A stretch of 64,000 nucleotides of DNA from Pseudonocardia sp. MH-G8 (GCF_002262885.1 NZ_NKYF01000015.1:124001-188000); one strand, 5' to 3'. Counted from the stretch's first letter, positions 17,663 through 25,593 are shown. Numbers and translations are program-made. The notes: a model not told the origin generated them from the letters alone.

Positions 17663-18926
17663 GTGGTGTCTCCTCTCCAGGGGCGACCGAGTGCCGCCGG
17701 GCGTCGATGTCGGCGAGCGCCCACAGGAGATGCTCCCCGAACGCAGCGGCGTTCTCCGCGTGCGGGAAGTGCCCCAGCTCGGGCATCTCGTGGTAGCGCG
17801 CCGTGGGAATGAGCTCGGCCAGCTCCTGCGTCGCCTCAGGGGGAACGGAGTAATCATAGCGCCCGTTCATCAACACGACGGGAGGCGATGCGGAGGTCAG
17901 GAGGTGCCGGACGTTGTCGATGTCCCAGCAATGGGAGTAGTAGCGGATGTCCTGCTCGTAGATCCCGAATCCGCCTTGCGAATACCCCCACCAGACTCGG
18001 TCGCGCTCTTCCTTGGTCGAGAGTGGCGACATGAGCCCGAAGGTCCACTCGGGAACGTGCAACGCCTGATTGACCGAGGTGTTGCGCAGCCATGGCGTGA
18101 GCCGGTTCGCCACGCGTGGCCCTACCTGCGCACCCACTGCGCCTGCGATGTCGCCCGGGTGCCTGGCCGCCATTTCCACGACCGCCGCACCGGCCATCGA
18201 CGCACCCACGACGATTGGCCTCTGGTCGAGTTCGAGCGCCTGGATGAAGGCGTGGATGCACCCGGTGTAGCTGTCCGAGTCGAGGGAGTACTCGGTGTTG
18301 CGGCGGCCGTGGGGCGGGTCGGACTTCCCGTGCCAAGGCAGGTCGAACGCGATCAGGCGGTGCTGCGACGTCAGCCGCGCGTCGGTGAGCAGGCCGTGGT
18401 ACTGCCGGCTGTCGGAACCGGCGGTGGCCAGCAGGATCACCGGCGTTCCCTCGCCCGCCGACTCCCAGTGGATGTCACACGTTCCCCACGACGTCGTCTC
18501 CACGCGCAGGTACCGTCCGATCACGTCAACCAGTGGCGCCGGCTCAGGCGCAGGAACCGCCGAGCTGCGCCGAGCCACCTCGACCACCCGACGAACCAGG
18601 TGCAGGTGCTGGGCGAACGACGCGACGTCTCCCTCGACCCGTCCGGAGCCACGCGGCTCGAGCAGGGCGAGCACGTGCTGCGATCGGGGCGGGGGCTCGG
18701 CAGCGAGCACACGCGCCCACTCGTCGGGGTCGAGCGCGAGGACGAAGCCCACGTCGTCGTCGCTCGCCCCTCCGCCGCGCACCGCTACGGCGCCATCGCT
18801 GAATCGGACGGCAACCGCGGGACCTCCTCGGTCGCGCAGCCCGAACGTGATGGTGGTGCCGCGTGCGAGTTCCTCCAGTTCGGCGTCGGCCGCGAGGGCT
18901 TCGCCGAGGTCGACGGGGAATGTCAT
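17655..18926 (-). CDS. SCP2-like domain fused to alpha/beta hydrolase
   Basis: A 423-residue two-domain protein. Residues 1-120 resemble an SCP2/sterol-carrier fold (AVRFSDGAVAVRGG, ALDPDEWARVLA, RGSGRVEGD). Residues 135-415 are an alpha/beta hydrolase: oxyanion/strand region FDLPWHGKSD, nucleophile Ser243 in VVGASMAGAA, Asp358 in NGRYDYS and His386 in LGHFPHAE. The nucleophile elbow is GxSxA instead of GxSxG. It may hydrolyse a lactone, ester or C-C bond of a hydrophobic or CoA-linked intermediate, with the SCP2 part binding the ligand. It lies between the CMD-like and dehydroquinase-like genes in one operon (5-base gap and 8-base overlap). Confidence 0.8.
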   Translation of the reverse strand: MTFPVDLGEALAADAELEELARGTTITFGLRDRGGPAVAVRFSDGAVAVRGGGASDDDVGFVLALDPDEWARVLAAEPPPRSQHVLALLEPRGSGRVEGDVASFAQHLHLVRRVVEVARRSSAVPAPEPAPLVDVIGRYLRVETTSWGTCDIHWESAGEGTPVILLATAGSDSRQYHGLLTDARLTSQHRLIAFDLPWHGKSDPPHGRRNTEYSLDSDSYTGCIHAFIQALELDQRPIVVGASMAGAAVVEMAARHPGDIAGAVGAQVGPRVANRLTPWLRNTSVNQALHVPEWTFGLMSPLSTKEERDRVWWGYSQGGFGIYEQDIRYYSHCWDIDNVRHLLTSASPPVVLMNGRYDYSVPPEATQELAELIPTARYHEMPELGHFPHAENAAAFGEHLLWALADIDARRHSVAPGEETPRA

Positions 18927-18931
18927 GCGCG

Positions 18932-19348
18932 TCAGGAGGTCACGCCGGCATCGTGGACGACGACCGTGGGCTCCAGGCCCGTCGCCCCGACGACGTTCTT
19001 CCACGCATCGAAGCCGATCTGGAAGGCGACGACCCCCGCCTCGGGGAGAGCGATCTCGATCGCCTCCAGGATCTCCTGCGCACTTACGCCCAAATCGAGT
19101 GCAACGCGGATGTGGCTCTCGATCTGCCCCTTCGGCGCCTTGAGCACCGTCAGGCTGCAAATGAAGATGAGCTCCTTCGTCCTCCGGTCGAGAAGCCGCT
19201 CGGACAGGTAGGCGGCGTTGACCAGGCCGTTCGCCGCCTTGAGCACCTCGAAGTCATGCTTGGCCATGACCTTGTGGTAGTCGAGGACATACCCGCGCTT
19301 GCGCGCCATGTCGTCGATGTAGCTCTGCGCGTCGTCCGCGTCCGCCAT
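18932..19348 (-). CDS. Carboxymuconolactone decarboxylase (CMD)-family protein
   Basis: A 138-residue all-helical protein of the CMD/AhpD fold. RTKELIFICSLTVL and GQIESHIRVALDLGVSAQEI align with the PcaC core, including the His of the SHIRVAL helix. There is no CxxC pair, so an AhpD peroxidase role is unlikely. PcaC-type proteins decarboxylate a lactone acid before an enol-lactone hydrolase acts, and here the next gene is an alpha/beta hydrolase, so the pair is analogous to PcaC/PcaD. The rest of the protocatechuate pathway is absent. First gene of a three-gene minus-strand operon. Confidence 0.85.
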   Translation of the reverse strand: MADADDAQSYIDDMARKRGYVLDYHKVMAKHDFEVLKAANGLVNAAYLSERLLDRRTKELIFICSLTVLKAPKGQIESHIRVALDLGVSAQEILEAIEIALPEAGVVAFQIGFDAWKNVVGATGLEPTVVVHDAGVTS

Positions 19349-19390
19349 CGGTTCCCCTCCTCGCCAGGTCAGGCCGCGCTCGCAGCCCGG

Positions 19391-19406
19391 TAATACCGTA
19401 GTATCG
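19391..19406. promoter_or_regulatory. Candidate GntR operator in the divergent promoter
   Basis: TAATACCGTAGTATCG contains the inverted repeat ATAC-CGTA-GTAT (19393-19404). It lies between the divergent CMD operon and the second SDR gene and shares AATACCGTA with the site at 13926. Confidence 0.5.
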
Positions 19407-19452
19407 TAACTGATCGTCGAGTCGAGTCAACGCAACGGGGAGTGGGGGGCGA

Positions 19453-20310
19453 ATGAACGCCACGGACAGCACGAGAACCGCGCTGGTCACCGGTGCCGGA
19501 AGCGGGATCGGGAAGGCCGTCGCCAGGAAGCTGGCGTCAATCGGTTCGCGCCTCGTGCTCGTCGACGTGGATCCGAGAGGCCTCGAATCGACCGTGGAGG
19601 AGCTCGCCCACACCGACGTCCTGCCGGTGTCCGGAGACATCGCGGAGGAGGCGACGATGGACGAGGCGGTGGCCGCCGGGGCGGAACGCTTCGGCCAGAT
19701 CGACCAGTACCACCTCAACGCCGGGATCATGGGGAGCTTCGACCCGTTCCCGCTCCTGCAGGTCGAGGACTTCGACCGGGTGATGTCGGTCAACGTCCGC
19801 GGGACCTTCCTCGGCCTCCGGGCGGCGTTTCGCCAGTACGCGCGGCAGGACACAGCCGGCTCCATCGTCGTCACCGCCTCGATCGCCAGCCTCAGGGGGA
19901 GCGCTGACGTCATCGCGTACCAGACGTCCAAGCACGCAGGCCTCGGCCTGATCCGGGCAGCGGCCATGTACGGCGGACCGCTCGGAATCCGGACCAACGG
20001 AGTAGCTCCGGGCCTCGTCCCCACCGAGCTCCACACCGCGGCGGCGCAGCGCGCAGGCGGTGGGGGCGACATCTTCGAGCGCGGCCGAACCGTCCCCATG
20101 CGCCGCACCGGATCCGCATCCGAGGTGGCCGAGGTCGTGTCGTTCCTGCTCAGCGACGCCGCGTCCTACGTCAATGGAGAGGTGGTCTCGGTGGACGGGG
20201 GCTCCGCCACGATGAGCAGCGTGCGGCCTTCTGGAGGCGCAGGCCGATGGGACTCCGCCGAGGTGGACATGCCGGCCAGGGACGCGTCGGAGCAGCTACG
20301 TCGCCGGTGA
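19453..20310 (+). CDS. Short-chain dehydrogenase/reductase (SDR)
   Basis: A 285-residue classical SDR with TGAGSGIG, NAGIMG, catalytic Ser in TASIASL and YQTSK (Tyr/Lys). GEVVSVDGG is the usual end of the fold, after which about 30 extra residues follow (ending in SEQLRRR), longer than typical. It has a GTGGGGGG-type ribosome binding site. It is divergent from the CMD-hydrolase-dehydroquinase operon and shares its putative GntR site, so it should belong to the same catabolic route. Confidence 0.9.
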   Translation: MNATDSTRTALVTGAGSGIGKAVARKLASIGSRLVLVDVDPRGLESTVEELAHTDVLPVSGDIAEEATMDEAVAAGAERFGQIDQYHLNAGIMGSFDPFPLLQVEDFDRVMSVNVRGTFLGLRAAFRQYARQDTAGSIVVTASIASLRGSADVIAYQTSKHAGLGLIRAAAMYGGPLGIRTNGVAPGLVPTELHTAAAQRAGGGGDIFERGRTVPMRRTGSASEVAEVVSFLLSDAASYVNGEVVSVDGGSATMSSVRPSGGAGRWDSAEVDMPARDASEQLRRR

Positions 20311-20374
20311 GCTTCGGGCACCACCGCCATCGAGGGCCTGGTCGCGCACGGCGAGGTCCGTCGAGGCCGCCCCC

Positions 20375-20481
20375 ATCGTCACTCCAAGGCTCCTACCGCC
20401 TCTTCCGCCGCGTTCACCACGCCCGAGGTCCGGACGAGGTCCAGGACCTCACCCATGTCCGTCTGGAACCACCGGTCGCCG
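20375..20481. repeat. Right copy of ~107-bp direct repeat
   Basis: Same orientation as 13681-13787 and about 93 % identical by hand count. This copy is the genuine 3' end of the intact aromatic amino acid lyase gene. Together the copies bracket the catabolic island. Confidence 0.85.
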
Positions 20482-22007
20482 TCCAGTGCGGCGGGGACCC
20501 GGGCGCGGATGGCGTCGAGGGCCGCTTGCGTCCCCCGTCCCAGCGGGTGGTCCACCATCAGCGGCTCCACGAGCGAGAGCGCCTGCGCGGCGCAGAGCAG
20601 TTCTCCGGCGACGACGTGCTCCGAGTTGCCGACGACGACCCGGGCCTTCCTGGCACACCACGCCGAGTTGGAGACGTGGTCCTCGGCGTTGCCCTTGCCG
20701 GGGATGCTGTCCACGCTGCCCGCGGTCGAGAGTCCCCTGTTCTCCATGACCAGCGCCGACGCGGTGCACTGGACGTTCACGAAGCCCGTGTTGAGCCCGG
20801 GGCGTCCGGTGGCCAGGTTCCGTGGCAGGCCGTAACTCATGGCTGGGTCGAGCAGGCGAGCGAGCCGGCGTTCGCTGATCGAGGCCAGGTCGGCCACCGC
20901 CAGCGCCAGCAGGTCCATGGTCTGGGCGATGTACTGACCGTGGAAGTTGCCACCGGAGATCGCGCGGTAGCCGTCACCGTCCTCGAAGATCAGCGGGTTG
21001 TCGGTAGCAGAGTTGATCTCGATGCCCAGCACCCGCTCGACGTAGTCCAACGCGTCGGAGACGGGCCCGTGGACCTGCGGTGCGCATCGCAGCGAGTACA
21101 CGTCCTGGACCCGCGGCGCAGGCAGCTCCCCCGGAGCGCGCAGCTCCGCCGGGAACCGCACCTCGCGGGCCGGTGCCGAGCAGCGCGCCGACTCCGCGGC
21201 CACCCGCAGCACGTTGCGGGCCGTGCGGGCCTGCCCCGGGTGCGGCCTGGCGATGTGGATCGGGGGTTCGAAGGCGGCCAGCTCGCCGCGCATCGCCTCC
21301 AGGCTCATCGTCAGGGCGACGTCCGCGGCCTTGAGCAGGCGACGCGCGTCGGCGGTGGCCAGTACGGCGACGGCGAGCGAGGCCGTCGTCCCGTTGATCA
21401 GGGCGGAGGCGTCCTTCGCCCGCAGCTCGATGCGGGGCTCGAGCCCGACCTCGCTCGCGGCTTCGGCTGCCCCCATCTGCTGTCCGTGCAGCTCGACCTG
21501 GGCCTGCGGGAGGCCGGCGACGGCGGCGGCCAGGTGCGCCAGCGGCGCCAGGTCACCGGATGCGCCGACACTGCCCTGCGACGGCACGATCGGGTGCACC
21601 TGCAGGTTGAGGAACTGCAGCAGCCGGCCCACCACCTCAGGGGACGGTCCGGAGAAGTTCGAGGCGAAGGCGTTGGCCCGCAGCAGCATCATGGCGCGGA
21701 CCACTTCCGTCGGGAACGGCTCACCCACTCCGGTGGCGTGCGCGGAGATGACGCGGGTCTGGTGCTCCGCCATGTCCGCCACCAGCAGCCGCTGGTCCTT
21801 GAACATGCCCACACCGGTGTTGAAGGAGTAGATGAGCGGCGCCTCGTCGTTGACCCACTGCTGCTCCACATATGCCCTCGTCGCACCGAGTGCGGCGCGG
21901 GCGGTGTCCGCCAGAGCGACTTCGGCGAAAGTGCCGTCCGACTGCGGTCGGGCAACTCGCAGCACGTCGTCCAGGGTGAGAGCACGCCCATCGAGTTCAA
22001 TCTTCAC
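20379..22007 (-). CDS. Aromatic amino acid lyase (histidine ammonia-lyase-like)
   Basis: A 542-residue MIO-dependent lyase that would eliminate ammonia from an aromatic amino acid. The self-cyclising Ala149-Ser150-Gly151 lies in GSVGASGDLAPL; SFNTGVG and ATDNPLIF are other active-site segments. His90 in SAHATGVGEP matches the His of bacterial HAL that contacts the imidazole, favouring histidine over phenylalanine or tyrosine. It is somewhat longer than usual HAL and no hutU, hutI or hutG is nearby. GTG at 22007 was chosen because it overlaps the TGA of a small upstream ORF (GTGA); a GTG 30 bases upstream is possible. Context with methyl- and glycosyltransferases hints at secondary metabolism. 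Confidence 0.88.
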   Translation of the reverse strand: MKIELDGRALTLDDVLRVARPQSDGTFAEVALADTARAALGATRAYVEQQWVNDEAPLIYSFNTGVGMFKDQRLLVADMAEHQTRVISAHATGVGEPFPTEVVRAMMLLRANAFASNFSGPSPEVVGRLLQFLNLQVHPIVPSQGSVGASGDLAPLAHLAAAVAGLPQAQVELHGQQMGAAEAASEVGLEPRIELRAKDASALINGTTASLAVAVLATADARRLLKAADVALTMSLEAMRGELAAFEPPIHIARPHPGQARTARNVLRVAAESARCSAPAREVRFPAELRAPGELPAPRVQDVYSLRCAPQVHGPVSDALDYVERVLGIEINSATDNPLIFEDGDGYRAISGGNFHGQYIAQTMDLLALAVADLASISERRLARLLDPAMSYGLPRNLATGRPGLNTGFVNVQCTASALVMENRGLSTAGSVDSIPGKGNAEDHVSNSAWCARKARVVVGNSEHVVAGELLCAAQALSLVEPLMVDHPLGRGTQAALDAIRARVPAALDGDRWFQTDMGEVLDLVRTSGVVNAAEEAVGALE

Positions 22008-22210
22008 GGAAGGGACCCTAACTTCGGCATGCCACACCGGAGGGCCGGTCGTCGGTCAGGGGCGCCGGCCGGTGCGGCGGGCCAGCACCACCGCAGCTCG
22101 TCCCGGACCTCCGGGGATTCGACCCGACCAGCGACAATCCGCAGCCGGGTGTGCGCGGCGCGGATCCTCGCCCGGAGCTCGGCGGCGTCGTCCCGCTCAC
22201 CCGGCTCCAC
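22004..22210 (-). CDS. Small hypothetical protein coupled to the lyase
   Basis: A 68-codon frame with a GTG start whose TGA overlaps the lyase GTG by four bases. The first 40 residues are charged and helix-prone (AAELRARIRAAHTRL, ESPEVRDELRWCW); the tail is Pro/Arg-rich. I recognise no family. The precise overlap supports translation, but high-GC DNA often has chance open frames, so confidence is moderate to low. Confidence 0.4.
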   Translation of the reverse strand: MEPGERDDAAELRARIRAAHTRLRIVAGRVESPEVRDELRWCWPAAPAGAPDRRPALRCGMPKLGSLP

Positions 22211-22227
22211 CCGGGCCTGCCATCACC

Positions 22228-22255
22228 GGATACGAGTGCCAGAGCACCCGTATCC
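22228..22255 (-). terminator. Hairpin after O-methyltransferase gene
   Basis: GGATACGAGTGC / GCACCCGTATCC pairs with one mismatch around a 4-base loop, directly downstream of the O-methyltransferase stop. Confidence 0.6.
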
Positions 22256-22257
22256 AC

Positions 22258-23304
22258 TCACGGCCGCAGGGTCGCCTCGATGAAGGAGAACGGGCTCGGG
22301 GTCGCCACGATGCGGTCCAGCGTGAAACCCGCCGACGAGAGGAGCTGCGCGAACTCGTCCACACTGCGCTCTTTACCGCCCAGCATCGCCAGCATGACCA
22401 GATCGATCGCCTTGGTGAAGTGCGGCTCGTCCCCTCCCGGCACGATGCCCTCGACCACCACCAACCGCGCTCCCGGCATCGCGGCGGCCTCGATACTGCC
22501 CAGAATGCGCCGACACTTGTCGTCGTCCCAGTCGTGCAGGATGTAGGACAGGACATAGACATCAGCCCGCGGCACCGACTCGAAGAAGTCACCGGCCACC
22601 ACCTCGACGCGGTCGGTGAACCCCTTCATCTCCAGGTGGCGCCGGGCGTCGGGCACGACCTCGGGCACATCGAACACGATGCCCCGCCGGTCCGGCTCGT
22701 TCTCCAGAAGCTGCACGAGCACCGAACCGCTCGCTCCACCGATATCGGCCACCACCTCGCCGGCAGGAAGCCGGTAGCCCTCGAACATCCCGGCCCCCAG
22801 ACCGCCCATCACGCTGGCCATCGCGCCCGACTGCACCTCGACCAGCTCGGAGTCCTTGACGACCCAGTCGAAGAACGGCTCCCCGAAATAGTGGGTGGCC
22901 GCGGTCTCACCCGTACGGACGTTGTGCAGCAGCTCGCTGAACGGGAGGTAGTGGGTCTCCATCCAGTACAGGGTCGCGGCGCGCACGGAATCGGCGCGGT
23001 GCGCGGACAAGGTGGCGCCCAACGGCGTCGTCTCGACGGTGCCGTCTGGCAGGCTCCGGAAGACGCCCATCGGGGCGAGGGTCCGGATCAGCCTGCCCAG
23101 CGGCTCCGGCTGCGCCCAGCAGGCTTCCGCCAGGTCGGCCACGGTCTTCGGGCCCTCGTCGAGCTGCGTGGCGATGTCGAGCTTCGCGATGACGTACAGC
23201 GCCTGGGAGAGCTGGAACCCACCGACGAACTGGATCATCTGCATCGCCGGGGGAAGTTCGCCCGTGGGCTGCTCTGCGGCATCACCGGGCGCTTGATCGA
23301 TCAT
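22258..23304 (-). CDS. SAM-dependent O-methyltransferase, plant/ASMT-like (family 2)
   Basis: A 348-residue class I methyltransferase with an N-terminal dimerisation winged helix (about residues 15-100) and a C-terminal Rossmann domain. VVADIGGASGSVLVQLLE is the SAM loop, and ILHDWDDDKCRRIL carries the catalytic His-Asp of this family, which includes acetylserotonin, tetracenomycin and carminomycin O-methyltransferases. ATG at 23304 gives normal length; the longer frame reaches across the operator region. It is divergent from a glycosyltransferase, so both may decorate the same natural product. Confidence 0.92.
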   Translation of the reverse strand: MIDQAPGDAAEQPTGELPPAMQMIQFVGGFQLSQALYVIAKLDIATQLDEGPKTVADLAEACWAQPEPLGRLIRTLAPMGVFRSLPDGTVETTPLGATLSAHRADSVRAATLYWMETHYLPFSELLHNVRTGETAATHYFGEPFFDWVVKDSELVEVQSGAMASVMGGLGAGMFEGYRLPAGEVVADIGGASGSVLVQLLENEPDRRGIVFDVPEVVPDARRHLEMKGFTDRVEVVAGDFFESVPRADVYVLSYILHDWDDDKCRRILGSIEAAAMPGARLVVVEGIVPGGDEPHFTKAIDLVMLAMLGGKERSVDEFAQLLSSAGFTLDRIVATPSPFSFIEATLRP

Positions 23305-23356
23305 GGCCGTATCCCAGCCCGATCGCGGACGCGGCGCCATCGGCAAACGGCACCCG

Positions 23357-23410
23357 TTCATACGAGGTTGTGCGCCGGGGACCGGAACCGTGCGCACGCC
23401 CTCGTATGAA
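23357..23410. promoter_or_regulatory. Long inverted repeat in divergent promoter
   Basis: TTCATACGAGG (23357-23367) and CCTCGTATGAA (23400-23410) form a perfect 11-bp inverted repeat around 32 bases; ACGTATGG at 23433 is a third related half. It is a likely repressor site or looped operator pair between the O-methyltransferase and glycosyltransferase. Confidence 0.55.
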
Positions 23411-23463
23411 TGCGCGCAGCCCACGTATGGCCCCGCACCCGTCATCGCTGCTTGGCTCGAAGG

Positions 23464-23477
23464 CGTGATCGATCACG
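23464..23477. promoter_or_regulatory. CGTGATCGATCACG palindrome
   Basis: A perfect 14-bp palindrome 31 bases upstream of the glycosyltransferase start. It could be a second operator. Confidence 0.4.
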
Positions 23478-23508
23478 ACCCCACGACGGACCGACCGGTG
23501 AAGCCTTG

Positions 23509-24666
23509 ATGAGGTTCTTGTTCTGCAGCGTGTCGGCGCACGGTCACGTGCTGCCGCTCGTGCCGTTGATGGAGGCGGCGCGCTCGGAGGGCCATGATGT
23601 GGCGCTCATCGGCAGCGGTGGCATGGCCGACGTCGTCCGTGCCGAACTGCCGGTCGGAGTCGAGTACCTCCCTGCTGGTCCGATGCCGTTCGAGCTGGCG
23701 GTGGAGGCGGCGCGCCGGACGGGTGGGGACGTCATGGCGCCCTCGGCCGAGGGGGTCGGCGAGATCTTCGGTGGGATCGTGCTCGAGCGGGCCGCTGACG
23801 ACGCCGTGGCGGCTGCCCGCTCCTGGCGGGCCGACGTGGTCATCTCGGAGGTCTACTGCACCGTCGGTCCGTTCGTCGCCGCCGTGCTCGGCCTGACGTG
23901 GCACGAGGTCCGCATGACGACGGCCATGCCCGCGGAGTGGGTGCAGGCCATCGATCGGGCCACCGCCCGTCACTACGACGAACGTGGTCTGTCTCCCGTG
24001 GCCGCGAGCAGCGTCCTCGACCTGTGGCCCGCGAAGCTGCGCGATCCCGTCGGTGACCTTCCCGCGAACGTCCCGGTCCTCCCGGTGCGGACACGAGCGC
24101 ACCGGCGCCCACGGGGCGCGGGCCCCTCGAGCGTGCCGGCTTTCGGTGACCGGCTGCGGCCGCGGGTACTGGTCACCCTGGGGACGGTCTTCTCGGACAC
24201 CGGGCTGCTCGATTCGGTGGTCGACGCGGTCGCCGGGAACGACGTGGACGTCCTGGCCACCCTCGGGCTGTCGTTGCAGGGCGGAGCGGGCGTAGGGCGC
24301 GACAGGGAGGGCGCGGGCGGCGGGTCGGTCAAGTTCGTGTCCTTCGTGCCGATCGACGAGCTGCTCGACGAGGTCGATCTCGTCGTCGGGGTCGGAGGTG
24401 CGGGCACCACGCTGGCCGCTCTCAGCCGCGGCATCCCCCTGGTGTTGTGGCCGCAAGGAGCGGATCAGCCCGCGATCGCGGAGCGCGTGTCGGCCGCGGG
24501 AGCGGCGTTGACGGTGGGGGCGCTCTCCGAGATCGGACCCGCCGTGGCAGAAGCGCTGACGGCGACGACGTACTGGAAGAGCGCGGGAGATGTCGCGCAG
24601 TCGATCGCGGACACCCCGGCGCCACCGGAGGTGATCCGGCTGCTCGCCTCCGGCGCGCAACGCTGA
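23509..24666 (+). CDS. Glycosyltransferase, GT1/macrolide type
   Basis: A 385-residue GT-B enzyme transferring a sugar from a nucleotide donor to an aglycone. The N-terminus MRFLFCSVSAHGHVLPLVPL is typical of antibiotic GTs (AHGH acceptor-side His). The C-terminal donor-binding signature runs from FVPIDELLDEVDLVVGVGGA to WPQGADQP. The ATG at 23509 has GGTGAAG upstream. A methyltransferase follows after 41 bp, probably in one transcript. It is divergent from an O-methyltransferase. Confidence 0.92.
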   Translation: MRFLFCSVSAHGHVLPLVPLMEAARSEGHDVALIGSGGMADVVRAELPVGVEYLPAGPMPFELAVEAARRTGGDVMAPSAEGVGEIFGGIVLERAADDAVAAARSWRADVVISEVYCTVGPFVAAVLGLTWHEVRMTTAMPAEWVQAIDRATARHYDERGLSPVAASSVLDLWPAKLRDPVGDLPANVPVLPVRTRAHRRPRGAGPSSVPAFGDRLRPRVLVTLGTVFSDTGLLDSVVDAVAGNDVDVLATLGLSLQGGAGVGRDREGAGGGSVKFVSFVPIDELLDEVDLVVGVGGAGTTLAALSRGIPLVLWPQGADQPAIAERVSAAGAALTVGALSEIGPAVAEALTATTYWKSAGDVAQSIADTPAPPEVIRLLASGAQR

Positions 24667-24707
24667 TCGCCACGGCCCCTTTCCTCCCCACCATGAAGGA
24701 CTGTTCG

Positions 24708-25520
24708 ATGACCGAAGCACCCCGGACCAACCCGTTCGACACGATGCTGAAGGCGTACCTGCAATGGGGCGAACCGGTCTCGCGCGCCTTCGCACGTGCG
24801 GCGCTGGACCGAGCCGGCCTCGCCCCCGGCAGTGCGGTGCTCGATTCCTGTGCCGGCGCCGGAGCACTCGCCGTCGCCGCGGCGCAGGAGGGCCACCGGG
24901 TACGGGGTATCGACATCTCGGCGGGCATGCTCGGGGTTCTCACCGAGCGGCTGACGCCGTTCCCCGGAAGTGCGGCCGAGCACATGGACGCACTGGAGAT
25001 GATCTACGTCGACGACTCGTTCGATGCCGCCTTCTCCGTGCTGGGCGTGCTGAACTTCGGTGACGCGGTCCCGGCAGCGCTGCGGGGACTGGTCCGCGTG
25101 ACCCGGCCCGGCGGCGTGATCGGCCTCGTGCACTGGGCGAGCACCTGGGGAGCCCCGCTGTTCCCCATGATGGCCGAAGCGATGACGCGCCTGGACGACC
25201 CCGCCGTCGCCCCGCTCGTCCCGCTGGTCAGCGACGAGTACATGGGCCCCGCTGCGCTGGACGCCGCGCTCTCCCAGGCCGGCTGCGTCGACGTGTCCAC
25301 CACGGTCCACGAGGTCGCGAACCTGCTCCCGGAGCCGGAAGTGGCGTTCGACGAGCTGGACTCGATGTACCTCAACCACGAGCGGTACCGCGCGCTGACC
25401 GATGAGCAGCGCAGCCGGCTGCGCGGGCTGTTCGCCGAGGAGGTCCGGGCCGCCAGGGGTGCCGATGGCAAGGGGGCGCCCGCCGTCGGCCACGTCACCA
25501 TCGGGCACCTGCCGCAGTAG
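24708..25520 (+). CDS. SAM-dependent methyltransferase (type 11)
   Basis: A 270-residue class I methyltransferase; SAM-binding motif I VLDSCAGAGALAVAAA and motif II region GIDISAGML, then VRVTRPGGVIGLVHW. The acceptor is unknown; UbiE/sugar- or polyketide-methylating relatives look alike. The ATG at 24708 has GAAGGA seven bases upstream; a further in-frame ATG at 24693 is the alternative. Co-transcription with the glycosyltransferase suggests sugar or aglycone methylation. Confidence 0.9.
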   Translation: MTEAPRTNPFDTMLKAYLQWGEPVSRAFARAALDRAGLAPGSAVLDSCAGAGALAVAAAQEGHRVRGIDISAGMLGVLTERLTPFPGSAAEHMDALEMIYVDDSFDAAFSVLGVLNFGDAVPAALRGLVRVTRPGGVIGLVHWASTWGAPLFPMMAEAMTRLDDPAVAPLVPLVSDEYMGPAALDAALSQAGCVDVSTTVHEVANLLPEPEVAFDELDSMYLNHERYRALTDEQRSRLRGLFAEEVRAARGADGKGAPAVGHVTIGHLPQ

Positions 25521-25527
25521 GCGCGCA

Positions 25528-25542
25528 CCCCGGGAACCGGGG
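25528..25542 (+). terminator. Short GC hairpin after methyltransferase
   Basis: CCCCGG-GAA-CCGGGG directly follows the methyltransferase stop and precedes the ABC importer operon. Confidence 0.45.
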
Positions 25543-25593
25543 CCGGCTCCTGGACGACCTAGGAACCAGCATCCGCCTCGAGGAGGTCGTCCC

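Noticed and set aside
25521-25593. Cobalamin riboswitch or DtxR box before the FecB/BtuF-type operon
   Set aside because: The gap of 73 bp is too short for a cobalamin riboswitch and shows only a small GC hairpin; no TTAGG-type box is present.
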